In this document: piece by piece, positions 27,392 through 36,042 of the stretch
Numbering within the stretch: the stretch's first letter is position 1
How the letters are laid out: each line of letters begins with the position of its first letter
Origin: Hyphomicrobiales bacterium
GTDB taxonomy: Bacteria > Pseudomonadota > Alphaproteobacteria > Rhizobiales > CAJQND01
Length of the DNA stretch: 48,352 bases
Direction: 5' to 3'
Assembly: GCA_028285595.1 (NCBI GenBank)
Contig: JANQOW010000077.1
Span: forward strand, 1 to 48,352
Made by a program: the position numbers and the translations under genes
The notes under the pieces: generated by a model
The model's database searches: none
What the model saw: the letters and a program-made list of their open reading frames with translations, nothing else
Told to the model about the DNA's origin: nothing

Positions 27392-27415
27392 GCCCCGCCG
27401 AACCTCCGGCGGGGC
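27392..27415 (+). promoter_or_regulatory. Intra-operon hairpin between tctC and tctB
   Basis: GCCCCGCCG (27392-27400) pairs with CGGCGGGGC (27407-27415) around a 6-base loop, followed by TCCTTTTAC. It sits 11 bp after the tctC stop and 16 bp before the tctB start. A partial terminator or mRNA-stabilising stem here would yield more binding protein than membrane subunits, as in many binding-protein operons. Confidence 0.75.
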
Positions 27416-27431
27416 TCCTTTTACAACGATC

Positions 27432-27908
27432 ATGAAATCACCCGACACGCTGCGCCCTGGAGAGCAGCTCTTTGCGCTTCTCCTGGTGTGCTTTGCCGGC
27501 TATGCATTCTGGGAATCCTACGGGATCTCCGGCTTTAAGGGGCTGACCACGGGCGGTGTCATGCCAATGCTTGCCTCCGGGGTCATGCTTGTGACCGGCG
27601 GTGTCATCCTCTCCGATACGCTGCGAAAAGCGGCACCCCTGCAAAGCGGCCCCAGAGGCGTGATCGCCTATCTGTTTCCCCTTCGCGTGGTGCTGTTCAC
27701 GCTTCTCCTGTCAGTCTATGTGGCCGCCATTCCAAGCGCCGGTTTCCTGTTGTCCTCAGGCGTGCTGCTTTTTGTGGCGGTCTGGTGGCTGTGGCAAAAA
27801 GGGCCGGTCTGGGCGCTGGTCATCTCGCTGGTCTCCATCGGCGTCATTCACGTGCTTTTCCGGATGGTCTTTCAGGTGGTGTTGCCGATCGGGAGCTTGT
27901 GGCGATGA
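27432..27908 (+). CDS. tctB: TTT-family small membrane subunit (TctB-like)
   Basis: This 158-residue protein has four predicted membrane segments (about residues 12-28, 42-60, 79-97 and 105-145 with a break) and a TctB-like layout. TctB partners TctA in the Na+- or proton-driven tripartite tricarboxylate transporter. The ATG at 27432 follows the hairpin, and the open frame upstream reads through it and is rejected. The stop overlaps the tctA start in an ATGA at 27905-27908, so the two are translationally coupled. TctB sequences are poorly conserved, so position carries much of the weight. Confidence 0.85.
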   Translation: MKSPDTLRPGEQLFALLLVCFAGYAFWESYGISGFKGLTTGGVMPMLASGVMLVTGGVILSDTLRKAAPLQSGPRGVIAYLFPLRVVLFTLLLSVYVAAIPSAGFLLSSGVLLFVAVWWLWQKGPVWALVISLVSIGVIHVLFRMVFQVVLPIGSLWR

Positions 27909-29398
27909 TCGAAGCGCTGAGCTATTTCGCCACCTCGTGGTTTGATCCATACCTGCTCGTCCTGACCGCGCTCGGCACGTTTGCGGGCATTTACATTGGT
28001 GCCATACCTGGATTGTCCGTCACCATGGCCGCGTCGATCCTGATCTCGTTCACCTTCAAATGGGAGGTCAATGAGGCGCTGGCACTGATCGCGGGCGTCT
28101 ATGTCGGCGGCGTCTATGGCGGCGCGCGCACCGCGATCCTGCTCAACATTCCGGGCGCACCGAGCGCCATCGCCACGGCCATCGACGGGTATCCTCTCGC
28201 GCAGAAAGGGCTGGCGGGCGAGGCCATTGGGCTTTCAACGGTCATGTCAGTGATGGGCGGCCTCATCGGTGTGCTCGCCCTCGCCCTGGCCGCGCCTCTC
28301 ATTGCCGAGTTCGCGATCAAGTTCACCTCACGCGACTACATGCTGCTCGGCATTATCGGCATCCTCTTGGTCGGGACGCTGTCCGGGGAGAGCTTTGCCA
28401 AGGGCGCATTCGCCGGTGCGCTTGGGATCATGATCGGCATGATCGGCCTTGACCCGATGACAGCAGAGACCCGGTTCACCTTCGGCTCAATCAACCTTAT
28501 GGGGGGCATCCCGTTTGTGGTGGCCATGATCGGCTTCTTCGGTGTGGCCGAAGCTTTGGTGCAGCTCGACCATGTCTCAACCACACCGATCAAGCAGAAG
28601 GTCGCGCGGATCATTCCAGCCTGGCGCGATGTGCACCGTTATCTGGCCCTGGGCCTGAAGTCATCAGGATTGGGCACGGTGATCGGCGCCCTGCCGGGCA
28701 CAGGCGGAGATATTGCGGCCCTCCTGGCGTACGATCAGGCCAAGCGCAGCACCAAAGACCCCGAGGTGCCGTTTGGCGAAGGCGCAAAGGAAGGGCTGAT
28801 CGCGCCTGAGACCGCCAACAATGCCGCGGTTGGCGGTGCCTTTGTGCCCATGCTCACGCTCGGCATTCCCGGCGACGCCGTGACGGCCATCATCATCGGT
28901 GCCCTTTACATCCACGGGCTCAAGCCCGGCCCCTTGCTTCTGACGGACACGCCGCATCTGTTCTGGTTCATCGTCGGCAACCTCACGCTGGCAAACCTGT
29001 TCCTGCTCGTCTTCGGACTGACGGGAATACGCATCTTCACGAAGGTGGTCGAATGCCCTCGCGCCATCCTCATTCCAATGATCGTCGTGCTGTCTGCGGT
29101 TGGGGCCTATGCCATTCAGAACAATCCGGTCCACATCACCTGGGCCCTGGCGTTCGGCGTTATCGGATACGTGCTCAAACGGTACGGCTTCCAGGTTGGC
29201 CCCATCATTCTTGGCGTCATATTGGGGCCGATGATCGATGCAAACTACCGCCGCGCCATGATCGGCGCGCAGGAGAATGTGGGAACGTTTGTCTATGACT
29301 TGATAAGCCACCCCATCTCACTGGTGCTGACATGCGCGCTGGTGTTCATGCTCATCACGCAGCTTCCGTTCATCAAGGGCGCCAGGCGCTCACGCTGA
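27905..29398 (+). CDS. tctA: TTT-family large membrane subunit (TctA-like)
   Basis: This 497-residue protein has about eleven or twelve membrane spans. Its sequence is the well conserved TctA: GIYIGAIPGLSVTMAAS near residues 27-43, the GGARTAILLNIPGAPSAIATAIDGYP stretch (about 75-100), and its second-half counterpart ALPGTGGDIAALLAYDQAK and MLTLGIPGDAVTAIIIGAL. These repeated Gly-Pro stretches form the transport path. The start is set by the ATGA overlap with tctB. The end overlaps the convergent WYL gene by 9 bp. Together with TctC and TctB this makes a complete secondary importer. Confidence 0.95.
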   Translation: MIEALSYFATSWFDPYLLVLTALGTFAGIYIGAIPGLSVTMAASILISFTFKWEVNEALALIAGVYVGGVYGGARTAILLNIPGAPSAIATAIDGYPLAQKGLAGEAIGLSTVMSVMGGLIGVLALALAAPLIAEFAIKFTSRDYMLLGIIGILLVGTLSGESFAKGAFAGALGIMIGMIGLDPMTAETRFTFGSINLMGGIPFVVAMIGFFGVAEALVQLDHVSTTPIKQKVARIIPAWRDVHRYLALGLKSSGLGTVIGALPGTGGDIAALLAYDQAKRSTKDPEVPFGEGAKEGLIAPETANNAAVGGAFVPMLTLGIPGDAVTAIIIGALYIHGLKPGPLLLTDTPHLFWFIVGNLTLANLFLLVFGLTGIRIFTKVVECPRAILIPMIVVLSAVGAYAIQNNPVHITWALAFGVIGYVLKRYGFQVGPIILGVILGPMIDANYRRAMIGAQENVGTFVYDLISHPISLVLTCALVFMLITQLPFIKGARRSR

Positions 29399-30088
29399 AG
29401 CCGAGCTGAGGCGGACGGTCGGAACGGTCTTGCTCTTCTGGTCCCTCTCCCATTCAGAGACCAACGCCTCACCGCGCCCCTGAAAATCGTCAGCCAGCGC
29501 GACATAGCTGACAACACGATCAAGCCTGAAATGCCGGATGTCTTCGCGCAGCTCGCACCAGGCCGCGAGCATGGCAGCGTCCAGATAATAGATCAGGACA
29601 AGTGGCCAGATCACACGCTGGGTTTCCTGATCCTCCACGTCGCGATACACGATCTGGGCCTTGTGCTCCTCGCGGATCGCCTTGCGAAGCTCTGTAAGCT
29701 CGACATTCGGTGCGCGCGCCATGGGCCACGGGGAGGCAACCAGTTGGCGCGTTCCGGGTGCTGTTTCATGCAACTTGCGCGCGGCCCGTTGGGCCGCCCG
29801 CCAAAGTCCTTCATCATTCGTGCGGGCGATCAGACCAAGGCCCACCGAAATTGCCTCGGCTTCCTCAACATCGAAGTTGATGGGGGGAAGGTCATAGCCA
29901 CGCCGCATGACATAGCCGACACCGGGCTCGCCCAGTATCGGCGTTTGCATGGCCTGCAGCGCAGCGATGTCCCGGTAGACCGTGCGAACAGAAACTTCCA
30001 GTGTACTAGCAATCTGACGGGCCAGGAGCGGCTTGCTTGCCGATCGCAGCAACTGGATCACTTCAAACAGGCGGGCCGATCTGGACAT
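29390..30088 (-). CDS. WYL-domain transcriptional regulator (YafY family)
   Basis: This 232-residue protein has an N-terminal winged HTH (residues 1-60, LFEVIQLLRSASKPLLARQIAS then EVSVRTVYRDIAAL) and a WYL-type ligand-sensing domain in the second half (about 125-215, with IVYRDVEDQETQRVIWPLVLIYYLDAAMLAAW and DIRHFRLDRV). The start MSRSARLFEV at 30088 has GGAGGAG just upstream (30092-30099 on the complementary strand). It is divergent from the DMT transporter with a 7-4-7 inverted repeat between them (30127-30144), so the transporter is its likely target, together with itself. It overlaps tctA by 9 bp at the 3' ends. The effector is unknown. Confidence 0.88.
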   Translation of the reverse strand: MSRSARLFEVIQLLRSASKPLLARQIASTLEVSVRTVYRDIAALQAMQTPILGEPGVGYVMRRGYDLPPINFDVEEAEAISVGLGLIARTNDEGLWRAAQRAARKLHETAPGTRQLVASPWPMARAPNVELTELRKAIREEHKAQIVYRDVEDQETQRVIWPLVLIYYLDAAMLAAWCELREDIRHFRLDRVVSYVALADDFQGRGEALVSEWERDQKSKTVPTVRLSSASA

Positions 30089-30126
30089 GGTTTCTCCTCC
30101 AATGGCCTGCGTATACCAAAACACTC

Positions 30127-30144
30127 CTGCCACGCTGGTGGCAG
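30127..30144. promoter_or_regulatory. Inverted repeat, candidate WYL-regulator operator
   Basis: CTGCCAC and GTGGCAG form a perfect 7-4-7 inverted repeat around GCTG, centred in the 113-bp gap between the divergent regulator and transporter genes. Binding is inferred from its position. Confidence 0.6.
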
Positions 30145-30201
30145 TAGTGATCGTCTATGACCGCCTCCGCCGATCTTTTCGCAGCAGAGGTAAGATGACC
30201 G

Positions 30202-31080
30202 ATGGAGGCTCCGGCTATTGGCAACCAAGTCTGGCGCGGCGCCGCTTATGTGGTTGTGGCAGCGTTTCTTTTCGCTCTCGCACCAGCCGTTGCGCGCTAT
30301 GCAGCCAGCGGGCTGAACGTGCTCATCCTCGTGTTCTGGACCAATGTGTGGATGTTCATCCTCATCAGCGTCTGGGTTGCGTTCCGCCCGCCTGTTGGCG
30401 GACTGGGCACCGGAAAGCTGTTCAAGCACTTTCTCAGGTCCATCTTCACCTATGGCGCAATCGTGACCTACTTTTTCGCTGTGGTGCACATCCCGTTTGC
30501 CAATGCGGTCATTCTCCAATCCATGGGCCCGCTCTTTGTTCCCATTCTTGCCTTCCTCATTTTCCGCAGGCTGTCCGACCGCTATGTGTGGAGTGGCGTT
30601 CTGATCAGTTTCATCGGCGTGATGCTGATTGTACGCCCTGACCATGTGGGGGTTTCCATCGGTGAGGTCTCCGCTTTGATCGCGGCTTTGGGAGGTGCCG
30701 CCGCGGCCCTTGTTATCTGGTCGCTCGGAACAACAGAACCTCCCGACAGGCAGATGTTCTACTTTGCCCTGTTTGGACTTATCCTCTCCACCCTATCGCT
30801 TCCCTGGGTCTGGCAGTGGCCAACGGCAAACCAGATGACCCAGGTCATTTTGATAGCCGTGTTCACCATTGTGGGGCAGTTCTTCTACGCCAAGGCCTTC
30901 TCCATAGCGCCGGGGGACAAGGTGAACACATGGATCTACACCTCGCTCGTCTTCGCATCGATCATCGGCTATGTGGTGTGGGATGAACCCATCCTGGCAT
31001 TGACGGTCATTGGAGCGGTTCTTGTGGTTGGTGGTGCGTTTCTGGCAACGCGGGAACGCAAGGACCGCGCCGGCACGTGA
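30202..31080 (+). CDS. DMT-superfamily exporter, EamA domains
   Basis: This 292-residue protein has ten predicted membrane spans in two EamA repeats (about residues 12-140 and 155-285). The first has AAYVVVAAFLFALAPAVARY and the glycine-rich SGVLISFIGVMLIVRP; the second ends in VIGAVLVVGGAFLATRER. EamA proteins export amino acids, nucleosides or other small metabolites, mostly by proton exchange. The N-terminus MEAPAIGNQVWRG is short and hydrophilic as expected. The WYL regulator is divergent. The gene ends 138 bp before the MBL-fold gene, so it may be monocistronic. Confidence 0.9.
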   Translation: MEAPAIGNQVWRGAAYVVVAAFLFALAPAVARYAASGLNVLILVFWTNVWMFILISVWVAFRPPVGGLGTGKLFKHFLRSIFTYGAIVTYFFAVVHIPFANAVILQSMGPLFVPILAFLIFRRLSDRYVWSGVLISFIGVMLIVRPDHVGVSIGEVSALIAALGGAAAALVIWSLGTTEPPDRQMFYFALFGLILSTLSLPWVWQWPTANQMTQVILIAVFTIVGQFFYAKAFSIAPGDKVNTWIYTSLVFASIIGYVVWDEPILALTVIGAVLVVGGAFLATRERKDRAGT

Positions 31081-31218
31081 CCTAGGCTTTTCGATCACCG
31101 CCGCCGGCAATACCACAAGCAGTATGTGGCGAATCAGGGCCCGTTTCCAACACACTTGCCGGATCATTGTTGGTGTCGCCGGTCTCGTTCATCATCAACG
31201 GCTATCAAGGGGATCACA

Positions 31219-32517
31219 ATGGAGCTGACCTTCGTCAATCACGCCTCGCTGATTTACGCATATGGCGACGTTCGCCTGATCTGCGATCCATGGATTGAGG
31301 GCACCGTGTTTCACAATTCATGGGCTCACCTGTCACCCACGGCGTTTTCTTACGAGGATTTTCACGACATCACCCACATTTGGTTTTCGCACGAACATCC
31401 AGATCACTTCTTTCCGCCCAACGTCAAGAAGATCCCTGAAGACGCGCGTCGCAACATTACCGTGCTGTTCAAATCCACGCTCGATCGCAAGGTCGTGCAG
31501 TTCTGCAAGAGCTTGGGGTTTCGCGACGTGGTTGAGCTTGATCCAGGCAAAACGCACGAGCTCAATGAGGACGTCAGCATCGTCTGCCAACCCTACCATG
31601 ACGATAGTGCGCTGATCGTTTTCGCGGATGGCCAGACCATTGTGAACGTCAATGACTGTGTATTGAATTCGCGTGAGCAACTGCAAGAGCTTGGGTCCCT
31701 CACCAAGGGGCATGTTGATGTGCTGCTGACACAGTTTTCTTATGCGAGCTACGTGGGCGAGACATTCCAAGAGCGCAGAAAGCGCGCGGAGGATAAGTTC
31801 AGGGAAATGTCCTCTCAGATCAGCTTCTTTGCCCCTAAGTTCTGCATCCCGTTCGCCAGCTTTGTGTACTTCTGTCACGAAGACAATTTCTACATGAACG
31901 ATGCAATCAACAGGATCGATGTTGTTTACGACCATTTTCAGGCCCGCGGTGAGACCGAGATGATTGTCATGTACCCGGGTGATGAATGGGTTGTGGGCGC
32001 GCCTCACGATTCAAAGTTGGCCATCGACCGGTATCTGGCCGATCACGCTGCAATAGACCGGCCGCTGATCGAAACCTCTTCGGTTGAACCAGAGCTCCTG
32101 TCCCAATCGGCTGATGAGTTCCACGCGCGCTTGAAGGAGAAAGTCGACTACCTGCCGGTGCTCAAAACTTTTCGGGTGGTCAAGCCGTTGAGGGTTTATC
32201 TGACGGATTATGACGCTGCTTACGAGCTGACCCTGGACAGATTTGAAGAGTTGCCAAATCTGGGCAAGGAGGGGTGCGGAATTGCCATGTCATCGGAAAC
32301 CCTGTCCTTCTGCATGAAGTTTGACTATGGGTGGAACACCACGGCCGTAAACGGGAAGTTTCAAATCCTCGACCCTGAAGCTTTGAACACGTTCCAAACC
32401 CTGACCAGTCTCGGGGACGCCATGAACCATGGCCGCGTCACCTGGGGCGAGCTGTTCAAAGGCATTCAGCGTCGCCTGAGCCGGCGTCTGCGACCGGTCC
32501 AGCGGGCGGCCGCTTAG
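31219..32517 (+). CDS. MBL-fold metallohydrolase, CMP-Neu5Ac hydroxylase/UlaG-like
   Basis: This 432-residue protein has a metallo-beta-lactamase domain in the first 250 residues: LICDPWIEGTVFHNSWAHL near 20, the metal site His58-Glu-His60-Pro-Asp62-His63 in FSHEHPDHFF, and DDSALIVFADGQTIVNVNDC further on. The DPW..G..F.NSW pattern recalls the beta-lactamase part of CMP-N-acetylneuraminate hydroxylase and the UlaG lactonases, but no Rieske domain is present. The last 150 residues are unassigned. A good AGGGGA precedes the ATG at 31219, so the longer frame is rejected. A DsbA-like gene follows after 87 bp on the same strand. The substrate is unknown, with modified sugars as one possibility. 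Confidence 0.8.
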   Translation: MELTFVNHASLIYAYGDVRLICDPWIEGTVFHNSWAHLSPTAFSYEDFHDITHIWFSHEHPDHFFPPNVKKIPEDARRNITVLFKSTLDRKVVQFCKSLGFRDVVELDPGKTHELNEDVSIVCQPYHDDSALIVFADGQTIVNVNDCVLNSREQLQELGSLTKGHVDVLLTQFSYASYVGETFQERRKRAEDKFREMSSQISFFAPKFCIPFASFVYFCHEDNFYMNDAINRIDVVYDHFQARGETEMIVMYPGDEWVVGAPHDSKLAIDRYLADHAAIDRPLIETSSVEPELLSQSADEFHARLKEKVDYLPVLKTFRVVKPLRVYLTDYDAAYELTLDRFEELPNLGKEGCGIAMSSETLSFCMKFDYGWNTTAVNGKFQILDPEALNTFQTLTSLGDAMNHGRVTWGELFKGIQRRLSRRLRPVQRAAA

Positions 32518-32604
32518 GCGCTTGCCAATAGAGGCTTGCCGGTTCCTCCCACCGAGCAGCGCCTTTCTCAGGACGTCGCGCGTCCCCGGATGTATCATGA
32601 CCCC

Positions 32605-33381
32605 ATGGGTGTAGTTCGATTTGTGAAAGCGCGTCTGTTCGGCTTTGCCTGGGCAATCTTGCTGCTCGTTGCCTGCTACTTGGCGTATCAGGCACTGGTT
32701 CCACGCGCGTTGGAGTTTGTGGAACTTTCCTCGCCCAAGGGCTTTCGCGCGCTCGTTGTGAACGGCGGGGCTTCAGCCTTCGATCCGCTTCAGACCTTGA
32801 CTTGGGAAACAGAAAACCCAAACGCGTCCGCCGCGCAGCAGCCAGATGAGGGGCGTCTTTGCGAGGTGTTGTTGCGCGATCCGGCATCTCCGGTCGATGG
32901 CAATCGAACCGGAACAGTCAGCGTGGTGGAGTTCTTCGACTACCGATGCCCCTACTGCAAAGTCTTGACGAAGATCTTATCGGAGCTCCGGGCAGAAGGA
33001 CGTATCCATGTCATCTACAAAGAATGGCCAATCCTCAGCGAAGGATCGTTGCTGGGCGCGCGTGCAGCGTTGGCAGCACGCAAGCAAGGAAAGTATCTGG
33101 AGTTCCATGAACGGCTCATGCAGAGCCGGCTGATCCCGACCATGGGACAGGTTGAACATTTGAGCCGCACGTTCGAGATAGATCAATCGCGGCTGATGAA
33201 AGACATGTTCTCCACGGCTACAAATAGCGCACTCCAGCGCAACTCTGCCCTGGCCTCAAAGCTGGGCCTGGTGGGAACGCCCGCCTTGGTGGTGGGCCGC
33301 ACGGTGGTTCAGGGCGCCGTCACGCAGGAACAGCTTGAGCGGGTGATAGCTGACGAGCAATCATCAGAGCCCGCGTGCTGA
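32605..33381 (+). CDS. Membrane-anchored DsbA-like thioredoxin-fold protein
   Basis: This 258-residue protein has an N-terminal membrane anchor (residues 12-28, GFAWAILLLVACYLAY) and a periplasmic thioredoxin-like DSBA domain (about 95-250). The redox motif is Cys115-Pro-Tyr-Cys118 in FFDYRCPYCKVL, and the cis-proline loop is LVGTPALVVGR. It resembles the BdbD/Com1 group of disulfide oxidoreductases, which introduce or shuffle disulfides in exported proteins. Starts at 32590 and 32605 are both possible and neither has a good ribosome binding site. It has one additional Cys near residue 86 (RLCEVL) and one at the very C-terminus. A partner DsbB is not seen. Confidence 0.87.
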   Translation: MGVVRFVKARLFGFAWAILLLVACYLAYQALVPRALEFVELSSPKGFRALVVNGGASAFDPLQTLTWETENPNASAAQQPDEGRLCEVLLRDPASPVDGNRTGTVSVVEFFDYRCPYCKVLTKILSELRAEGRIHVIYKEWPILSEGSLLGARAALAARKQGKYLEFHERLMQSRLIPTMGQVEHLSRTFEIDQSRLMKDMFSTATNSALQRNSALASKLGLVGTPALVVGRTVVQGAVTQEQLERVIADEQSSEPAC

Positions 33382-33472
33382 CGGCCCGCGCCACCTTCCC
33401 CTTCCCTCCTGTCACGCTTACAGTGTCGGACATGGTCGTGGTGGCCAGATCCTTAAGCGAAAGACAGAGCCT

Positions 33473-35194
33473 ATGGCAAAGCTGCCCAAAGCCTTCATCC
33501 CCGAAACAACGGCCGAGGCCGTTCTGGTGCGGCTGAAGCAGCATGGCATCGACTATCTCTTTGCCAATGCCGGCACCGACTTTGCACCGATCATTGAGAC
33601 CTACGCCAAGAACCTCCAAGCCGATCTGCCCATCCCCACGCCCATCATTGCCCCGCACGAAACCGCTGCCGTGGCGATGGCCCACGGGTTTTACATGGCG
33701 ACCGGCCGGCCTCAGGCCGTCATGGTGCATGTGAATGTGGGCCTCGCCAACGCGCTTATGGGCATCATCAACGCGGCCAGCGACAACATCCCGATCTTCA
33801 TGATGGCGGGCCGCACGCCGTTCACCGAACAGAACAGGTTGGGCGCCCGCAGTCTGCCGATCCACTGGGGTCAGGATATGCGCGACCAATCCTCGATTGT
33901 GCGCGAGTTCGTCAAATGGGAGTATGAACTGAAACTCCCCGAACAGGCGGCAGATCTCATCGACCGGGGCTACGCCATCGCCATGAGCGAGCCGCGCGGG
34001 CCGGTCTATCTCGGCCTGCCGCGCGAACCGCTCGGCGGCGACTGGCCGGCCGGCGAGCCGCTTGGGCCAAAACGGCACGCAATCTCCACAGAAGCCGCGC
34101 CGGATGGCGAGGCCCTTCAGCAGGCCGCGGACATGATCGCGGCGGCCAAGGCACCGTTGCTGATCGCGCAGCGCGGGGACCCGGAGGGCCGGCTGGCTGA
34201 CGTGCTCGGGGTGTTCTGCGATCGATGGGCTATCCCCGTTGCGGAGTTCTGGCCCTCGCTCAATGTGCTCGCATCCGACCACCCCATGCATGCGGGCGCT
34301 GATCCCGGCGCGCTTTTGAGCAAAGCGGATGTGGTGATCGTCCTGGACGCGCTGGTGCCGTGGATCGAATCCGCCCTGAAGCCTAACCCCAAAGCCAAGA
34401 TCATACAGATTGGCTCTGATCCCATGTTCTCCAGAGTACCCGTCCGCGGCTTCCGCTCAACGCTCAATCTCACCGCAAAACCGGCGAGCGCCATTGAGGC
34501 TCTCACCAAGGCTTTGAAACGCCGGCGCAAGGAGCTCAAAGACGTCCTCACAAAGCGGCATGCAACTCTGGCAAGGCAGAACCGGATCCGCAAGGAGGCC
34601 GCCGTCCAGCAAGCCGCTGAAGGCGGCGGTGCGCCAATGACACCGGCCTTTGTCTCCAAATGTCTCTCTGATGCCCTGCCTGATGAGGCCCGCGTGTTCG
34701 CGGAGCTGGGCTGCATCCCCTCCGTGATGGATTTCAAGAGCGGCAATCAGTTCTTCTCGCATCCTCTCGCGGGTGGCTTGGGCTGGGGCGTGCCGGCGGC
34801 GCTCGGCGCCTCATTGTCCGATCCAAGCCGGGTGACGGTGGCGTGCGTCGGCGATGGGTCCTACATGTTCGCCAACCCGGTGGCCTGCCATCAGATTGCG
34901 GAAGCCTCACACCTTCCGCTCTTGACCATCGTCTTCAACAACGGCGTTTGGAACGCAGTCCGCAAGACCACCAAGATGATGTATCCGGATGGGAAAGCTG
35001 CCCGGGTCAACACCATGGCGCTGTCCTCCCTGGACCCGAGCCCGGATTATGCCATGGTGGCCGCGGCCAGCCGCGCCTGGAGCACCACGGTTGAAGACGG
35101 TAAAGATCTGCCGGGCGCTCTCCGCCAGGCCCTGCAGGTGATCCGCGACGAGGGGCGTCAGGCCATGATAGAAGTTATGGTCACCAAAGACTGA
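33473..35194 (+). CDS. ThDP-dependent enzyme, acetolactate synthase-like
   Basis: This 573-residue protein has the three domains of ThDP decarboxylases and carboligases: the N-terminal Pyr domain with the activating Glu in IAPHETAAVAMAHGFYM (about residue 64), a central domain (about 200-335), and the C-terminal PP domain with the metal motif GDGSYMFANPVA through FNNGVW. Close family members are annotated as acetolactate synthase, benzoylformate decarboxylase or simply ThDP-requiring protein. It has no regulatory subunit beside it, so a catabolic 2-oxoacid decarboxylase or lyase role is more likely than branched-chain synthesis. The oxygenase gene follows after 11 bp, so the two are cotranscribed. 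Confidence 0.9.
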   Translation: MAKLPKAFIPETTAEAVLVRLKQHGIDYLFANAGTDFAPIIETYAKNLQADLPIPTPIIAPHETAAVAMAHGFYMATGRPQAVMVHVNVGLANALMGIINAASDNIPIFMMAGRTPFTEQNRLGARSLPIHWGQDMRDQSSIVREFVKWEYELKLPEQAADLIDRGYAIAMSEPRGPVYLGLPREPLGGDWPAGEPLGPKRHAISTEAAPDGEALQQAADMIAAAKAPLLIAQRGDPEGRLADVLGVFCDRWAIPVAEFWPSLNVLASDHPMHAGADPGALLSKADVVIVLDALVPWIESALKPNPKAKIIQIGSDPMFSRVPVRGFRSTLNLTAKPASAIEALTKALKRRRKELKDVLTKRHATLARQNRIRKEAAVQQAAEGGGAPMTPAFVSKCLSDALPDEARVFAELGCIPSVMDFKSGNQFFSHPLAGGLGWGVPAALGASLSDPSRVTVACVGDGSYMFANPVACHQIAEASHLPLLTIVFNNGVWNAVRKTTKMMYPDGKAARVNTMALSSLDPSPDYAMVAAASRAWSTTVEDGKDLPGALRQALQVIRDEGRQAMIEVMVTKD

Positions 35195-35205
35195 CGCTGG
35201 AGCCG

Positions 35206-36042
35206 ATGGAACACGCAACCGAAGACCTCTTCAACACCGCGCTCTACCCGATCTCCGAGCGCACATCAGCAGCCTATCGGAAGCTGGTTGCAGGGGCGAA
35301 GAAAGATCTGGACGCGCGCAACTGTGCGCAACTGGCCGATTTCATCAGACCGGCCGCCCTCACCCAAATGCAGGCCGAAGCGGCTGCGCTGGCGGACCAG
35401 GCCACCTACACGGAAAAATGGCTGAACCCCTATTTCAGCACACCGCCGGACGATGTTGCCCCCGACCACCCCTTAAAGCGGCTCTCGCTTCGCCGTCACG
35501 GCATGATCCGCGCGGACCGGTTCTCGCCGACAGGCACCATTAAGGCGGGCTTCCTGAATGAAGACCTCTGCAGGTTTGTCGCCGATTGCCTGGGCTATCA
35601 CGAGCTCTACACCTACCAGGACCCCTATGGCAGCGTGAATGTGAACGTGCAGCCGCCAGGCTGTGAGTTCGCCTGGCACTTCGACCATAACGATTTCACA
35701 GTCTCTTTTGGCCTGAAGCAGCCTGCCGAAGGTGGCGGGTTTGAGTTCGTGCCGGACATTCGCACCAGAACGCAGGAGAATTATGAGGCCGTTCAGCGGG
35801 TTCTGGACGGCGATCGCTCAGACGTTCAAACCCTGTTCCTGCGCCCGGGCGATCTTCAGCTCTTTCGCGGCGGCTGCACGCTGCACCGGGTGACCGCACC
35901 GCGCGACACGGAACGCCACAGCCTGCTGTTCAGCTATGTGGAAGACCCGGCCCGCATCGCCACTGCTGAATATGCCGAACGCCTCTGGGGCGAGGTGCAT
36001 CCGGCGCATAGACGCGGCCTGCAGGCGCCGGGTTCACAGTAA
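35206..36042 (+). CDS. 2-oxoglutarate/Fe(II) oxygenase, HalD/ArpA-like
   Basis: This 278-residue protein has a jelly-roll core with the metal ligands His158, Asp160 (WHFDHNDF) and His227 (TLHRVTAP), and an Arg at 237 (ERHSLLFSY) that should bind 2-oxoglutarate. It resembles the ArpA/HalD/BesD group, whose halogenase members replace the ligand Asp with Gly. Here the Asp is present, so hydroxylation or desaturation is more likely than chlorination. The substrate in the family is a free amino acid or small acid. GGAG five bases before the ATG supports the start. It is in operon with the ThDP enzyme and overlaps the convergent cyclase gene by 9 bp. Confidence 0.8.
   Translation: MEHATEDLFNTALYPISERTSAAYRKLVAGAKKDLDARNCAQLADFIRPAALTQMQAEAAALADQATYTEKWLNPYFSTPPDDVAPDHPLKRLSLRRHGMIRADRFSPTGTIKAGFLNEDLCRFVADCLGYHELYTYQDPYGSVNVNVQPPGCEFAWHFDHNDFTVSFGLKQPAEGGGFEFVPDIRTRTQENYEAVQRVLDGDRSDVQTLFLRPGDLQLFRGGCTLHRVTAPRDTERHSLLFSYVEDPARIATAEYAERLWGEVHPAHRRGLQAPGSQ

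Noticed and set aside
35206-36042. Halogenase function for the HalD/ArpA-like oxygenase
   Set aside because: The metal-ligand Asp (Asp160) is present. Known halogenases of this fold have Gly or Ala there to make room for the halide.
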